This document shows, one piece after another, positions 22,878 through 31,218 of a DNA stretch of 62,916 nt. How positions within the stretch are numbered: position 1 is the first letter of the stretch; every line of letters begins with the position of its first letter. The DNA is from Bdellovibrionales bacterium (GTDB lineage Bacteria; Bdellovibrionota; UBA1018; JADZFF01). The position numbers and the translations under genes are program-made. Location of the stretch: contig JADZFF010000139.1 of the NCBI GenBank assembly GCA_020850015.1, positions 1 through 62,916 of the forward strand, written 5' to 3'. The notes below the pieces were generated by a model. It ran no database searches, was not told the origin of the DNA, and was given only the letters and a program-made list of their open reading frames with translations.

Positions 22878-24413
22878 TCAGTGAATAAGCTGCAAGAGAG
22901 CCTCAACCGAGGGCCTCACCATGTCGAGCAGAGGTTTTGGATAGACCCCCAGGAGCACGAGCAGAAACACCAATGGGAGCAGAAATCCGCGCTCGCGAAT
23001 CACCAGGTCGCCGGTGGATTTCGCGCCTTCAGGATATTTCCCCAGGAAGATCCGCATATAGACGGAAAACGTCGCCAAGGTTAGAAGGAGGGATCCTATC
23101 CCCAGTATCAATACTGCGCCCGGGTGGACGGAGTATCCCCCCATGAAGATAAGCGCGTTTCCGATGAATCCCCCGAAGCCCGGAAAGCCCAGCAACGATG
23201 CGACGATCAGGGCGGTCACGACCGCCATGACCGGCGCCTCGGAAGCCACCCCTCCGTAGCCGGCCTCCGGACCGTCCAGGTTGAATCCGGAGGATTTTGC
23301 GCGGTCCCGAAGGATCCCGAAGAAGAGCATCAGTCCGGAGACGCCAAGCCCGAACGCGAAAAGCTGGAAAACCGCGCCAACCACGCCCACCGCGTCCAAT
23401 GAGCTCACTCCCACCAGGATCAAGCCGGTGTGCGTGACGCAGAGAGAGGCAACGAACATCCGAAAGTCCCGCTGCGCCACGGCGCCGACGGCGCCGATCA
23501 CCACATTGAAAGCCCCGATTGCAACGAGAGCGGGGGAGAGGTCCGAGAGAGAAAAAGGGAAGAGCCCGTACGAGAGCCTTACAAAAAGATAGATGGCGGC
23601 TGGAATGAAACCCCCGCACAGCGCTACCGAAACCGACGGTGGCGCCTGCGTCATCAGGTAGGAAAACCATCCATGAAGCGGCCAAACGGGCACGCGGAGG
23701 ACCATCGACAGGCAAAGTAGCGTGAACGCGAGCGAAGCAACGGGAACAGAACCGCCAAGAAAGCCGAATCGGATCCCGCTCAGGCGTCCATCCGAAAGTT
23801 GGTCCAGCAGGAACGTGTTCGGATCGACCGCGTAGTAAACCACCATGATCGCGCAGAAGAGGAGAGCGTTTCCGACCGACGCTGTCATCATGTAGCGGAA
23901 TCCCGCTCTTTCTCGTTCCTCGCCGCCCCAGATGGACACCAGAAAATAGATGGGTAATGCCGAAAGCGTCCAAAAGAAAAACAGCAAAAACAGATCTTGC
24001 GCGCAGACGATTCCGTAAAGCGAGCTCTGCAGGCACAGGAACAAGCCATTCAATCCCCGGGCACCCCTTTCGCGGCCCCACTCGGAGACGAGAAGCACCG
24101 GAAACACGACTGAGATCAAGAGGACCAGCAGGGCGTTCAGTCCATCGATCCTAACGGCGTAGCTGATGGCGAAGGCGCCGACCCAATCTAGGTGCTCCGA
24201 TATCCCGGCGGCTCCACCGGCACCCACCTGCGCGTAAAGACGCACTACGAGAACAACTCCGATGATTCCGGCGAAGATGCTCGTTCCGATCGCCACAAGC
24301 CGGTGCAGAGCGGAATCCTTGGCCTTCACGCCCCTGGGCTTCCCGAAGAGGATCTGACCCGCGACGCCCAGGAGCGGCAGGAGAATCATTGCTGTAATTA
24401 GTCTATCGTTCAC
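22878..24413 (-). CDS. nuoM2: Complex I subunit M paralogue with altered channel residues
   Basis: The 511-residue NuoM homologue keeps the landmark PIYFLVSIWGG and the helix 7 frame VPVWPLHGWF. Thr149 stands where NuoM has Glu144 (FFWTLSALP). Arg240 replaces Lys233 (VLRVPVW), Pro271 replaces Lys264 (GGFIPAAIYLF), and Asn replaces the helix 12 Glu (GFIGNALIF). The conserved LPD after the helix 7 Trp is replaced by FSY. It sits between nuoL2 and nuoN2 with 8- and 16-base gaps. Membership of the family is certain, but its activity is not. Confidence 0.92.
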   Translation of the reverse strand: MNDRLITAMILLPLLGVAGQILFGKPRGVKAKDSALHRLVAIGTSIFAGIIGVVLVVRLYAQVGAGGAAGISEHLDWVGAFAISYAVRIDGLNALLVLLISVVFPVLLVSEWGRERGARGLNGLFLCLQSSLYGIVCAQDLFLLFFFWTLSALPIYFLVSIWGGEERERAGFRYMMTASVGNALLFCAIMVVYYAVDPNTFLLDQLSDGRLSGIRFGFLGGSVPVASLAFTLLCLSMVLRVPVWPLHGWFSYLMTQAPPSVSVALCGGFIPAAIYLFVRLSYGLFPFSLSDLSPALVAIGAFNVVIGAVGAVAQRDFRMFVASLCVTHTGLILVGVSSLDAVGVVGAVFQLFAFGLGVSGLMLFFGILRDRAKSSGFNLDGPEAGYGGVASEAPVMAVVTALIVASLLGFPGFGGFIGNALIFMGGYSVHPGAVLILGIGSLLLTLATFSVYMRIFLGKYPEGAKSTGDLVIRERGFLLPLVFLLVLLGVYPKPLLDMVRPSVEALLQLIH

Positions 24414-24421
24414 GGATCACC

Positions 24422-26317
24422 TCAACTGGATACACGCAAATAGTGGACAAGAATCGCGCCGCCCACGAGGGCCGCGAACAGGAGGTACCACTGAAAATCC
24501 CCACTCTGCACGACCTGAAGAAGCTTCGCGGGCGCGTGAATCAGCCGCCGAGCCGAACGCGCCACGATGCGGTCGGCCCCCGTATCCACCCGGAGCGTGA
24601 TCCGTGCTGCGTACTGAATCCCAGCCCAACTCAGCTTCACGACCCCTTCGGACCACAGCTGAATCGCCAGCGTCCGCTCGGAGAGTTTTCCAAACGCTAC
24701 AATCATGCGAAACACCGCGGCTCCAGCGGTATCCACGCCGTATCCTGAGGCCAGGAAACGCCCGACCCTGGGCGGAGTTTTCGACCACTTCTGCCATGCG
24801 GCGCGGCTCCACAGCGACGAGACCAAGCCAACGACCAGGCCCCCACCCAAGATCCAATCCGCCGAGCCGCTCGGGGGAGCGCCGGGGGGCGCGGCGCTGG
24901 CCCATTCCAGCAAGGAGCGCCCAAGTCGATCGCTCTCGCCGGGGAGCACCCCCCCGGAGAAGCTTCCCATCCAAATCACGCAGAGTCCCGCAAGAGTCAG
25001 GATCACCGAGGGAACCACGGCCCATACCCCATGCTTTCGGGTACGATCGGGGCACGCGGTCTCCCATGCCGTCTTCCAGAAGAAGTAGGTGAGGAGCAAG
25101 AAATTCGCCGCCACTACCGCAAGACGCCAGGGCGTGTTCGCTGCCTCTGAAAGCATCCCGAAATGGCCCGCAGCGGAAAGGAAGCCAAACATTCCGGTAG
25201 CCACTACCGCGCCCCCCAGCGCCACCATACCGGTGGGCGTGGCCCAGGTGCCGACGCCCCTTTCCGGCTCGCCAATGGCTAACAGAAAAGCGGAAAACCC
25301 CAGTGTCGCGCCCAAGAGGAGCGCGTCCGAAACCGCCGGGCCCGCCCACGCAAGCGCCGCGAACCCAGTGCAGTAGATAGCGCTCAGCCAACAGGAGTAC
25401 GCGCGCGAGGGCTCGCGCTGGAATACCCCACAGAGACCCGTCAGCAATGCCCCGGCGATCGCCGCCGCACCAAAGCCTGGAAACACCCCGAGCGCGCGAA
25501 GTTTGGGCTCGGCATAGTGCAACAACCCATAGGCGCCAACCGCGGGCAACAACTCACTGACAAGGATGCGGGCACCCGAGCGGCTACGGCTCTTCGCGCC
25601 GCTCCAGCCCAGGAAAGGGAAGGGCCTCACCATCAGATACGCGCCGATGCAAAGTAACCAACCCCCCGGAAACGCGCCCTTCGACTCCTGGGCGGGAACT
25701 GCTGTCGCCGCCAACTCCACCCCATCCCAGGCCAACGCCAGGACGCCAGTGAGGGCGATGAGTACCGCAGAAAACCGCTCAAATGCGTACCTAAACGCGA
25801 AATGCGCGTCTTCGTTCGAACCGCCACTGTGCGTTCCCAGTAGAATCGTTCCGGCGACCACGAGGATGCCGTTGGCAAAAAGCCCCGACCACGCGGAATA
25901 TGAGAGCCAGGCAAGAGCACAGCCGGCCACCCCAAGGGCGGCCGCAGCGTAGATGCGATGCGCGGCGCGGTCGTTGGAGTGAAGGTCGAGACTCACCATG
26001 AACGCCAGCGTCGTCGCCGATGTCACGAGTATCCAGATCCACGCCGCCCCCCTTCCATTGAGGCCCAAGCGCATCGACCGCACGTCCCCGCCCGGGTCGA
26101 CCCAGGCCGAGCTTCCGCTCAGGAGCGCCGGTGCACCCTCGAACTCCAGCACGATCGCGATCGTCGCGAGCACGGCAAGACCAAAAAGCAGCACGGAGAC
26201 GCTCCAGCCGGCCGAGGCCGGTTTTCTCGCCCCGATAGCGAGTGCAAGGGCGGCGCCTCCGGCAAGAGTGACCATGATGGCCGCGAAGAGAACGGGGAAA
26301 AGCGAAGAAAAAGTCAT
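24422..26317 (-). CDS. nuoL2: Complex I subunit L paralogue, strongly diverged
   Basis: The 631-residue protein in the nuoL position is the most diverged of the three antiporter-like paralogues. It has about 14-16 hydrophobic helices and keeps the C-terminal end of NuoL (lateral-helix region and a last helix FQWYLLFAALVGGAILV). By alignment with NuoL, Ser144 replaces the helix 5 Glu (SAWSGLF), Met229 replaces the helix 7 Lys (AYLMVRPFPFLGW), the helix 8 His residues are gone and there is no helix 12 Lys (MFGFLSAAGHFGML). The typical WLPDAM loop reads WSGAKS. The length suggests the arm-spanning helix still exists. Confidence 0.85.
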   Translation of the reverse strand: MTFSSLFPVLFAAIMVTLAGGAALALAIGARKPASAGWSVSVLLFGLAVLATIAIVLEFEGAPALLSGSSAWVDPGGDVRSMRLGLNGRGAAWIWILVTSATTLAFMVSLDLHSNDRAAHRIYAAAALGVAGCALAWLSYSAWSGLFANGILVVAGTILLGTHSGGSNEDAHFAFRYAFERFSAVLIALTGVLALAWDGVELAATAVPAQESKGAFPGGWLLCIGAYLMVRPFPFLGWSGAKSRSRSGARILVSELLPAVGAYGLLHYAEPKLRALGVFPGFGAAAIAGALLTGLCGVFQREPSRAYSCWLSAIYCTGFAALAWAGPAVSDALLLGATLGFSAFLLAIGEPERGVGTWATPTGMVALGGAVVATGMFGFLSAAGHFGMLSEAANTPWRLAVVAANFLLLTYFFWKTAWETACPDRTRKHGVWAVVPSVILTLAGLCVIWMGSFSGGVLPGESDRLGRSLLEWASAAPPGAPPSGSADWILGGGLVVGLVSSLWSRAAWQKWSKTPPRVGRFLASGYGVDTAGAAVFRMIVAFGKLSERTLAIQLWSEGVVKLSWAGIQYAARITLRVDTGADRIVARSARRLIHAPAKLLQVVQSGDFQWYLLFAALVGGAILVHYLRVSS

Positions 26318-26318
26318 G

Positions 26319-26606
26319 TCAACCGCTCATGCTCCTCAGTCCGCGAAGCCCGATGTCCCTGCGTAAGTAGAAAAGGCGCACCGCCAGGGTGTAGCCCACC
26401 ACCATCTGGGCCGCCCCGCTGGCGATCACGAAAATGGCGTACACATGGCCCTCGAGCGCCCGTCCCGTAACAACGCCGGAAAGAACGAACGCGCAGGCGG
26501 CTCCCATCATCATCAAATTCACGCCAATGATCACGCCAAGGAGCGATCGCCGGGCGACGACATTCACGAACCCCAGGAATCCGATCACGAAGCTCACGAT
26601 CATCAT
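26319..26606 (-). CDS. nuoK2: Complex I subunit K paralogue without the two membrane Glu
   Basis: The 95-residue, three-helix NuoK homologue. Asn30 replaces the first membrane Glu (IIGVNLMMMG) and Gln67 replaces the second (SGAAQMVVGY); both Glu are important in NuoK of known complexes. The start is set at ATG 26604-26606, overlapping the nuoJ2 stop as ATGA, with GAGGAG just upstream. nuoL2 follows after one base. Confidence 0.9.
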   Translation of the reverse strand: MMIVSFVIGFLGFVNVVARRSLLGVIIGVNLMMMGAACAFVLSGVVTGRALEGHVYAIFVIASGAAQMVVGYTLAVRLFYLRRDIGLRGLRSMSG

Positions 26607-27097
26607 GGGGACTCCTCGTCGTTCAGGCCCCTGCGCTCCGGACGGGTGATCACCCCAGCGCCGACGACCACCAGGAAGAGTGTAAGCGCGAGAATCTCGA
26701 TCGGAAGCAGGTAATCGGAAACAAGCACCCGTCCCAATCCCGCAACTCCCTCTCCGGCGCGGTCCCACTCAATCGATGGCAAGTGCGCCATCGACACCCA
26801 TCCGATGAGAGCCGCAAGAAGCCCGGTCACCAGCAGTCCGACCACGGGCTTCGCCCAGCTCTCGCGCCCCTCCCTTGACCCAAGCAGCACCGAAAAGAAT
26901 ACGAACGCGCACACGCCGAGAGTCGCAACCAGCCACTGGACGATTGCCAGGTATTCCGCATTCAGCGAGAGATACATCCCGCCCAGGCAAAGCGCACAGA
27001 CCCAAAGGGCCAGCACCGCCCGCTTGAGCTCTACAAAGAGCGTCGCTGCCACGGCTGCAGCGATCGCTAGAGCGCTACTGATCCAAAAGAGCACCAT
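26603..27097 (-). CDS. nuoJ2: Complex I subunit J paralogue
   Basis: The 164-residue five-helix NuoJ homologue (GMYLSLNAEYLAIVQWLV) matches the helix 3 region of NuoJ, but the conserved Tyr is Ala58 and the YAGA turn is ATLG. I start it at ATG 27095-27097 after a GGGGG-type ribosome binding site. The longer frame would overlap nuoI2 without need. Confidence 0.88.
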   Translation of the reverse strand: MVLFWISSALAIAAAVAATLFVELKRAVLALWVCALCLGGMYLSLNAEYLAIVQWLVATLGVCAFVFFSVLLGSREGRESWAKPVVGLLVTGLLAALIGWVSMAHLPSIEWDRAGEGVAGLGRVLVSDYLLPIEILALTLFLVVVGAGVITRPERRGLNDEESP

Positions 27098-27105
27098 CCG
27101 ACCCC

Positions 27106-27633
27106 CTAAAAGACAAAATCCTCTGATTTTCGCATGGAATCCCACTTTTCCCTCTGCTCTTGAGTCACGTGGCCTCGGCCGAAACCCACCTTCAGATCAG
27201 ACACCCTATAAACCGATCCCTCGTATTGCTTGGTATGCATCAGTGACGCCGGCTGGCAGCTTTCGACGCACAAACCGCAGAATATGCACTGGCTGAAATC
27301 GACGCTGAAGACGGCAACCCACTTCTTCTCAGGATCAGGGCCCGCCTCGTTCTCGATCTCGATGCAACCCACCGGGCAGACCTTGGAACAAGCCAAACAG
27401 CCCGTGCAGCGTTCGATATCATTGAACAGGAGGCCTCGCGTCCGCGGCGGGAGATCGTCCTCGGTGCGGGACGATACGGGATCCGGATACTGCTCGGTGA
27501 TCTCCTTGCGGAGCTCCCCCCATCCCACGAGATACGGAACTGTGGTCTTCACCGCCCTCAAAGAGGAAGCAATGCCCCGCCCCAGCCCCCGGAAGTATGC
27601 CACGATCGCTGAAAAAATCGCTCCGCTGATCAC
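27106..27633 (-). CDS. nuoI2: Complex I subunit I paralogue with two intact [4Fe-4S] motifs
   Basis: The 175-residue ferredoxin-like subunit has two complete motifs, CTGCLACSKVCP (about 74-85) and CIFCGLCVESC (about 114-124), so it should carry two [4Fe-4S] clusters. The N-terminus (SAIVAYFRGLGRGI) is amphipathic, as in NuoI. The start is GTG at 27631-27633, overlapping the nuoH2 stop (GTGA). With NuoE, F and G missing from this operon, this is the likely entry point for electrons, for example from a soluble ferredoxin (inference). Confidence 0.93.
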   Translation of the reverse strand: MISGAIFSAIVAYFRGLGRGIASSLRAVKTTVPYLVGWGELRKEITEQYPDPVSSRTEDDLPPRTRGLLFNDIERCTGCLACSKVCPVGCIEIENEAGPDPEKKWVAVFSVDFSQCIFCGLCVESCQPASLMHTKQYEGSVYRVSDLKVGFGRGHVTQEQREKWDSMRKSEDFVF

Positions 27634-28697
27634 CCAGGCACCCCCAGCATCCAAATCGCCGTACCGATGAGCGCGATGAGGGCCAGTGGGCTCAACACCC
27701 GCCACGCGAAGTCCGTTACCTGATCTGACCTCAGTGTGGGCATGATTTTCCCGAAAAGCGTCGTGCAGATCATCAGCACCGAGGCCTTGCTCATTGCCAG
27801 GACGGGTTCGATAAGCTTCTGGGCCACGACCCCGTCCTTATCCGCCCCATAGAGGCCTTCCACGAAGCCTGGAAGATTCCATCCGCCACAAAAGCATGTC
27901 GTCGCGACGATGCACCAGAGAAAGAGTCCATAAAACCGACCGAGACGAAAAAACGCGATCTTGCGTCCGTGGAATCCGCTGGCAACGCCCCCCTTGATGT
28001 CCGAGATGGAGTATCCAGACCCCAACGGAGGCACCGAGAGGATCACCTGCCCCCCTCCCATGAAAACCGCGAAGGCCAGCAGAAGGAAGGGGTTGCGAAC
28101 CATCGCCCAAGCGCCCGGACTCGCGCCCTGCGACTGGACGATCCGGCTCCATTCGAATCCGCCGGCCCAGAGGCCCGCGCAGACAACCGCCAATAGCGAC
28201 GGAAAGGCTCCGGAAAGCGCCTGCGCCGCAAGCCTCGTTCCGCTGAACCACCCCGGAACAGTGTCCTGATTGTAGCCAAGAAACATCAAACAGACCGCAA
28301 CCACGGCCACCGCCCAGAAAACCACGAGGGCGCTCGAATCGGTGTCGACAAGCACCAGCGCCGACCCGAGAGGCAATACGGCGGCGGTTGAGTAAAGCGC
28401 AAGGGTGAGCACCCCAAGCCAAAACCCCTCTCGCCAGCCCATCGCCTCTGTGGGCTCCTTCTGAAGCAGCTTGATAAGATCCGCGAGGGGCTGAAGCACC
28501 CCCCACCGCCCTGCACGGTTGGGTCCAACCCTTGCCTGAAGATCCGCCGAGAGCTTGCGGTCCAACAGGCTCATGAGCGCAGCAAAGGGAAAGATCGCGA
28601 AAACGAATACCATCACGAGGACAAGCGCGGCAACGAGCCACTCGGGCGCGCTGGGTGAGAGCCCAAGCACGTGGATCCAGATTTCACGCCAGCTCAT
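27630..28697 (-). CDS. nuoH2: Complex I subunit H paralogue, Glu-rich loop lost
   Basis: The 355-residue NuoH homologue has about eight helices. It keeps ARVGPNRAGRWGVLQPLADL, but the quinone-side loop that in NuoH reads [15 protein letters not shown] is replaced by a loop with no glutamate at those places (VPPLGSGYSISDIKGG, then SGFHGRK). The first-helix Glu of VWVERRG is Asp (LLDRKL). ATG overlaps the nuoD2 stop (ATGA). It is a full-length membrane protein that probably forms a cavity, but not a normal quinone gate. Confidence 0.9.
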   Translation of the reverse strand: MSWREIWIHVLGLSPSAPEWLVAALVLVMVFVFAIFPFAALMSLLDRKLSADLQARVGPNRAGRWGVLQPLADLIKLLQKEPTEAMGWREGFWLGVLTLALYSTAAVLPLGSALVLVDTDSSALVVFWAVAVVAVCLMFLGYNQDTVPGWFSGTRLAAQALSGAFPSLLAVVCAGLWAGGFEWSRIVQSQGASPGAWAMVRNPFLLLAFAVFMGGGQVILSVPPLGSGYSISDIKGGVASGFHGRKIAFFRLGRFYGLFLWCIVATTCFCGGWNLPGFVEGLYGADKDGVVAQKLIEPVLAMSKASVLMICTTLFGKIMPTLRSDQVTDFAWRVLSPLALIALIGTAIWMLGVPG

Positions 28698-29836
28698 CTA
28701 TCCACCTCGGCGATGCTGAGATCCAGGCTGGCGAGAATCACCGGGAGGTCCTCGAGCCTGCCGCCCCTCGCGAGCTCCGGCATCACGGCCAACGTGGGCA
28801 CCGATGGGGGCGCGAATTGAACCCGGACGGGGCCAGCGCCTCCTTCCGATGCCACGTAACAGCCCAGCGCGCCACGGGGGGATTCTACCCTGAGGAAGGC
28901 CTCGCCAGACCGAGGACGAATCACCTCGTTCGGTCCGACCGAGAGAAATGGCCCGTCCGACATGGATTCGCAGACCTGTTTCACAATCTCGATGCTCTGC
29001 AATACCTCTCTCAGCCTCACGAGGAACCTGTCGTGGGCGTCGCCTACCTGGCCAAACTCCCCACGGCCGATCGGCGTCTCAAAATCCACTGAACCGTACT
29101 CGAGGTAAGGGTGAAGCTTTCGAACATCGAACGCATGCCCTGCCGCCCGCGCGTTCGGCCCGGTCAGCCCATGCCGAAGCACCGCATCGTGGGTGATGAC
29201 GCCGGTGCCACGCGTTCTACCCAGGAAGGCGTCATTGAATGAGAAGAGGTCGTTGTATTCCTTCATGCGCGTCCTCAGGAGATCCGCGACATCCGACACC
29301 CGCTCCAGGAATCCCTCGGTCACGTCCTGCGCCACTCCGCCGATGCGAAGGAAATTCAGAGAGAAACGGGCGCCGGTGATCAACTCGAAAAGATCGAGAA
29401 GTTTCTCTCGGTCCCTCAGCACGTAGTGAACGAACGTTTCCGCGCCGAGCGAGCGGGCCATTTGAACGAACGACCTGAAGTGTGAGGAGATTCTGGCCAG
29501 CTCGCAAAGAACCGTCCTGACCTGCTGCGCCCTCTTCGGCGCATCCACGCCCAGGACCTTCTCCGCGCAGAGGGCATAGACCACCTGGCCAAAAACCGCG
29601 GCCTCAGGATCCACGCGGTCCGCGTAGGGGAGACCGGATCGCCATGATTTCAGCTCAAAAAGCTTCTCCAGGCCCCGATGCGAGTATCCCGTCTCGACCT
29701 CAACCTGCGCAATCACCTCACCGTCGAGCGTGAGCTTCAGTTTCATCGGCCCAGGCAATGCCGGATGAAACGGGCCGATCTCCCATAGTGTGAGGTCTGT
29801 TGCCAGCCTCTCGAACCGTTCGCGCTCCACGATCAC
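28694..29836 (-). CDS. nuoD2: Complex I subunit D paralogue lacking the quinone-site His and Tyr
   Basis: The 380-residue NuoD/hydrogenase-large-subunit homologue. The N-terminal loop reads GPFHPALPG where NuoD has GPSHPAMHG, so the quinone-site His is Pro28. Forty-nine residues later, ADRVDPEA replaces SDRLNYCS, so the Tyr is Pro77. There are no paired CxxC motifs at either end, so it is not a [NiFe] hydrogenase. Other family landmarks (GYSHRGLEKL, GPNARAAG) are kept. I start it at GTG 29834-29836, overlapping the nuoC2 stop (GTGA). The substrate is unknown. Confidence 0.93.
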   Translation of the reverse strand: MIVERERFERLATDLTLWEIGPFHPALPGPMKLKLTLDGEVIAQVEVETGYSHRGLEKLFELKSWRSGLPYADRVDPEAAVFGQVVYALCAEKVLGVDAPKRAQQVRTVLCELARISSHFRSFVQMARSLGAETFVHYVLRDREKLLDLFELITGARFSLNFLRIGGVAQDVTEGFLERVSDVADLLRTRMKEYNDLFSFNDAFLGRTRGTGVITHDAVLRHGLTGPNARAAGHAFDVRKLHPYLEYGSVDFETPIGRGEFGQVGDAHDRFLVRLREVLQSIEIVKQVCESMSDGPFLSVGPNEVIRPRSGEAFLRVESPRGALGCYVASEGGAGPVRVQFAPPSVPTLAVMPELARGGRLEDLPVILASLDLSIAEVDR

Positions 29837-30297
29837 GCTCTGCCCCCGGCCACGCTGCCTCTTCGATAGAAGCCGCCGGGCGCATCGGGTGCCGGCGTCG
29901 GCTTCCGGCGGCTTGCTCCCTCGAAAAGCACGGAAAACCTCTCTGCGATCTCGCTCTCCCAAAGGACGGCCGACTCAAAAAAATCCGCGAGAGAGGGCGC
30001 TCGCGCTGGTTCGCCCGCCGACAAAGGTACGGAGACTCGCAGCGCCACCTGCCTGCGACCAGCCGGCGCCCTCAGTATGTAGGTCAGGCACAGCTCGCGT
30101 CCGAGGTCCCTCGCGATGATGACCTCGAGCCAGGGCACCCCCGCTCCAGCAAGATCCCTCCATTCGAGCGCAACTTCGGCCAGGGCCGAGACCTTGACGG
30201 AAAAGCACGCCATCCCCGCACCCGCGAGAATGGTCTCCCCAAGCAGCCCCCCCGGAGCCGCTCGCTCAGCTGCCTGCCTGAACTCTGCGGTTTCCAC
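29833..30297 (-). CDS. nuoC2: Complex I subunit C paralogue
   Basis: The 154-residue NuoC homologue has the signature region LWESEIAERFSVLFEGAS (about 112-129) equivalent to EREVWDMFGIKFAGH of NuoC. It is shorter at the C-terminus. The start is GTG at 30295-30297, inside the end of nuoB2 (32-base overlap), with AGGAG about 10 bases upstream. It presumably supports NuoD2 and NuoB2. Confidence 0.85.
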   Translation of the reverse strand: METAEFRQAAERAAPGGLLGETILAGAGMACFSVKVSALAEVALEWRDLAGAGVPWLEVIIARDLGRELCLTYILRAPAGRRQVALRVSVPLSAGEPARAPSLADFFESAVLWESEIAERFSVLFEGASRRKPTPAPDAPGGFYRRGSVAGGRA

Positions 30298-30739
30298 CCT
30301 TGATCTTCTCCTGCAGCGCGATCAGCCCGTTCATGATGGCCTCAGGCCTCGGCGGGCACCCCGGAACAAAAACATCCACTGGCAGAATCTTCTGCAGTCC
30401 TGAAATCGCCGCCTGGTCCCCAAGCTCCGAGAAAGGGCCTCCGCTGCACGCGCACGCCCCGATGGCCAGAACATACTTGGGCCCCAGCATCGCGTCGTAC
30501 ACCTGCCTGATCTCGGGTGCGGATTTCTGCGTAATCACTCCGGTAACCACCAGGAGATCCGCCTGGGCTGGATCCTCCACAGCGACGCACCCGAATCTCT
30601 CGATGTCATACCGGCAGCCCACGGTCTCCATCAATTCGTCGGCGCAGCAACCCGTCTTGATCGAGAGATACCAGAGCGAACGAGCGCGTGCCCAACCCAG
30701 GAATCGATCCATTCTGGTGGCGAAGAACCCGCCGCTCAT
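30266..30739 (-). CDS. nuoB2: Complex I subunit B paralogue with N2 cluster ligands
   Basis: The 157-residue NuoB homologue. The four N2 ligands are present: Cys31-Cys32 in TGCCADE, Cys96 in GACACSGG and Cys128 in PGCPPRPE. Extra Cys residues occur at 42, 51 and 98. It should therefore hold a [4Fe-4S] cluster next to the altered NuoD2 cavity. ATG overlaps the nuoA2 stop (ATGA). Confidence 0.94.
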   Translation of the reverse strand: MSGGFFATRMDRFLGWARARSLWYLSIKTGCCADELMETVGCRYDIERFGCVAVEDPAQADLLVVTGVITQKSAPEIRQVYDAMLGPKYVLAIGACACSGGPFSELGDQAAISGLQKILPVDVFVPGCPPRPEAIMNGLIALQEKIKGGNRRVQAGS

Positions 30740-31179
30740 CCTTCGTCCCCCTCCATGTCTCCATCACCCGGTGAACGATGCGACCTCAGCCAGCTCAGAT
30801 CACCCTTCCGCACGGCATAGAATAGGCTGAGCGCGAGAAATCCCGCTACCGAAACAACCAACGCGAGCGCCATGGAGCGCTCGGTGCCCGTTCCCTTTTC
30901 CATCAAGCCCCGGTAAGCAGCGGCCACCGGCACGACGAGCAGGGTGAGCACCAGGAGCAGCGTTGCGATGTTTATCCCGAGGAAGAAGCGCGTGTTCAGC
31001 CGCCTCCCATCGCCCCCGATCACTCGGTCCCGCCGACGAAAGGATATGGCCGCGAGGTATTTCCTGCGAACGTCGGGCGAGGAGAGGAGCCACGAGGCGA
31101 ACGCCAAGGACAAAGGGAAGAAGAGCCCAACAGCCCCAGCAAGGAACACAATGTAGTAATGCTCCCAACCGCCGCTCAC
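30736..31179 (-). CDS. nuoA2: Diverged complex I subunit A paralogue, first gene of the second operon
   Basis: Three hydrophobic helices, the position before nuoB2 and a C-terminal YAVRKGDLSW (compare [10 protein letters not shown] in NuoA) identify it as NuoA-like. It lacks the FECG loop Cys, and helix 2 (RFFLGINIATLLLVLTLLVV) has Leu in place of both the Asp and the Glu of NuoA. I chose GTG at 31177-31179 (147 residues), preceded by GGGGGG. The frame extends to a TTG at 31248, but that TTG is better read as part of a -35 box. Confidence 0.75.
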   Translation of the reverse strand: MSGGWEHYYIVFLAGAVGLFFPLSLAFASWLLSSPDVRRKYLAAISFRRRDRVIGGDGRRLNTRFFLGINIATLLLVLTLLVVPVAAAYRGLMEKGTGTERSMALALVVSVAGFLALSLFYAVRKGDLSWLRSHRSPGDGDMEGDEG

Positions 31180-31218
31180 CCAAAAGCCCCCCGCATTCTT
31201 CTGGAAAAATCGATGTTT

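Noticed and set aside
21380-26317. The L2/M2/N2 genes as an Mrp-type Na+/H+ antiporter
   Set aside because: They are in exact nuo order after A2-B2-C2-D2-H2-I2-J2-K2, and each aligns best with its own Nuo subunit; no MrpE/F/G-like genes are present.
28694-30739. NuoB2/NuoD2 as a membrane-bound [NiFe] hydrogenase
   Set aside because: NuoD2 lacks the N- and C-terminal CxxC nickel ligands, and the operon has no maturation genes.
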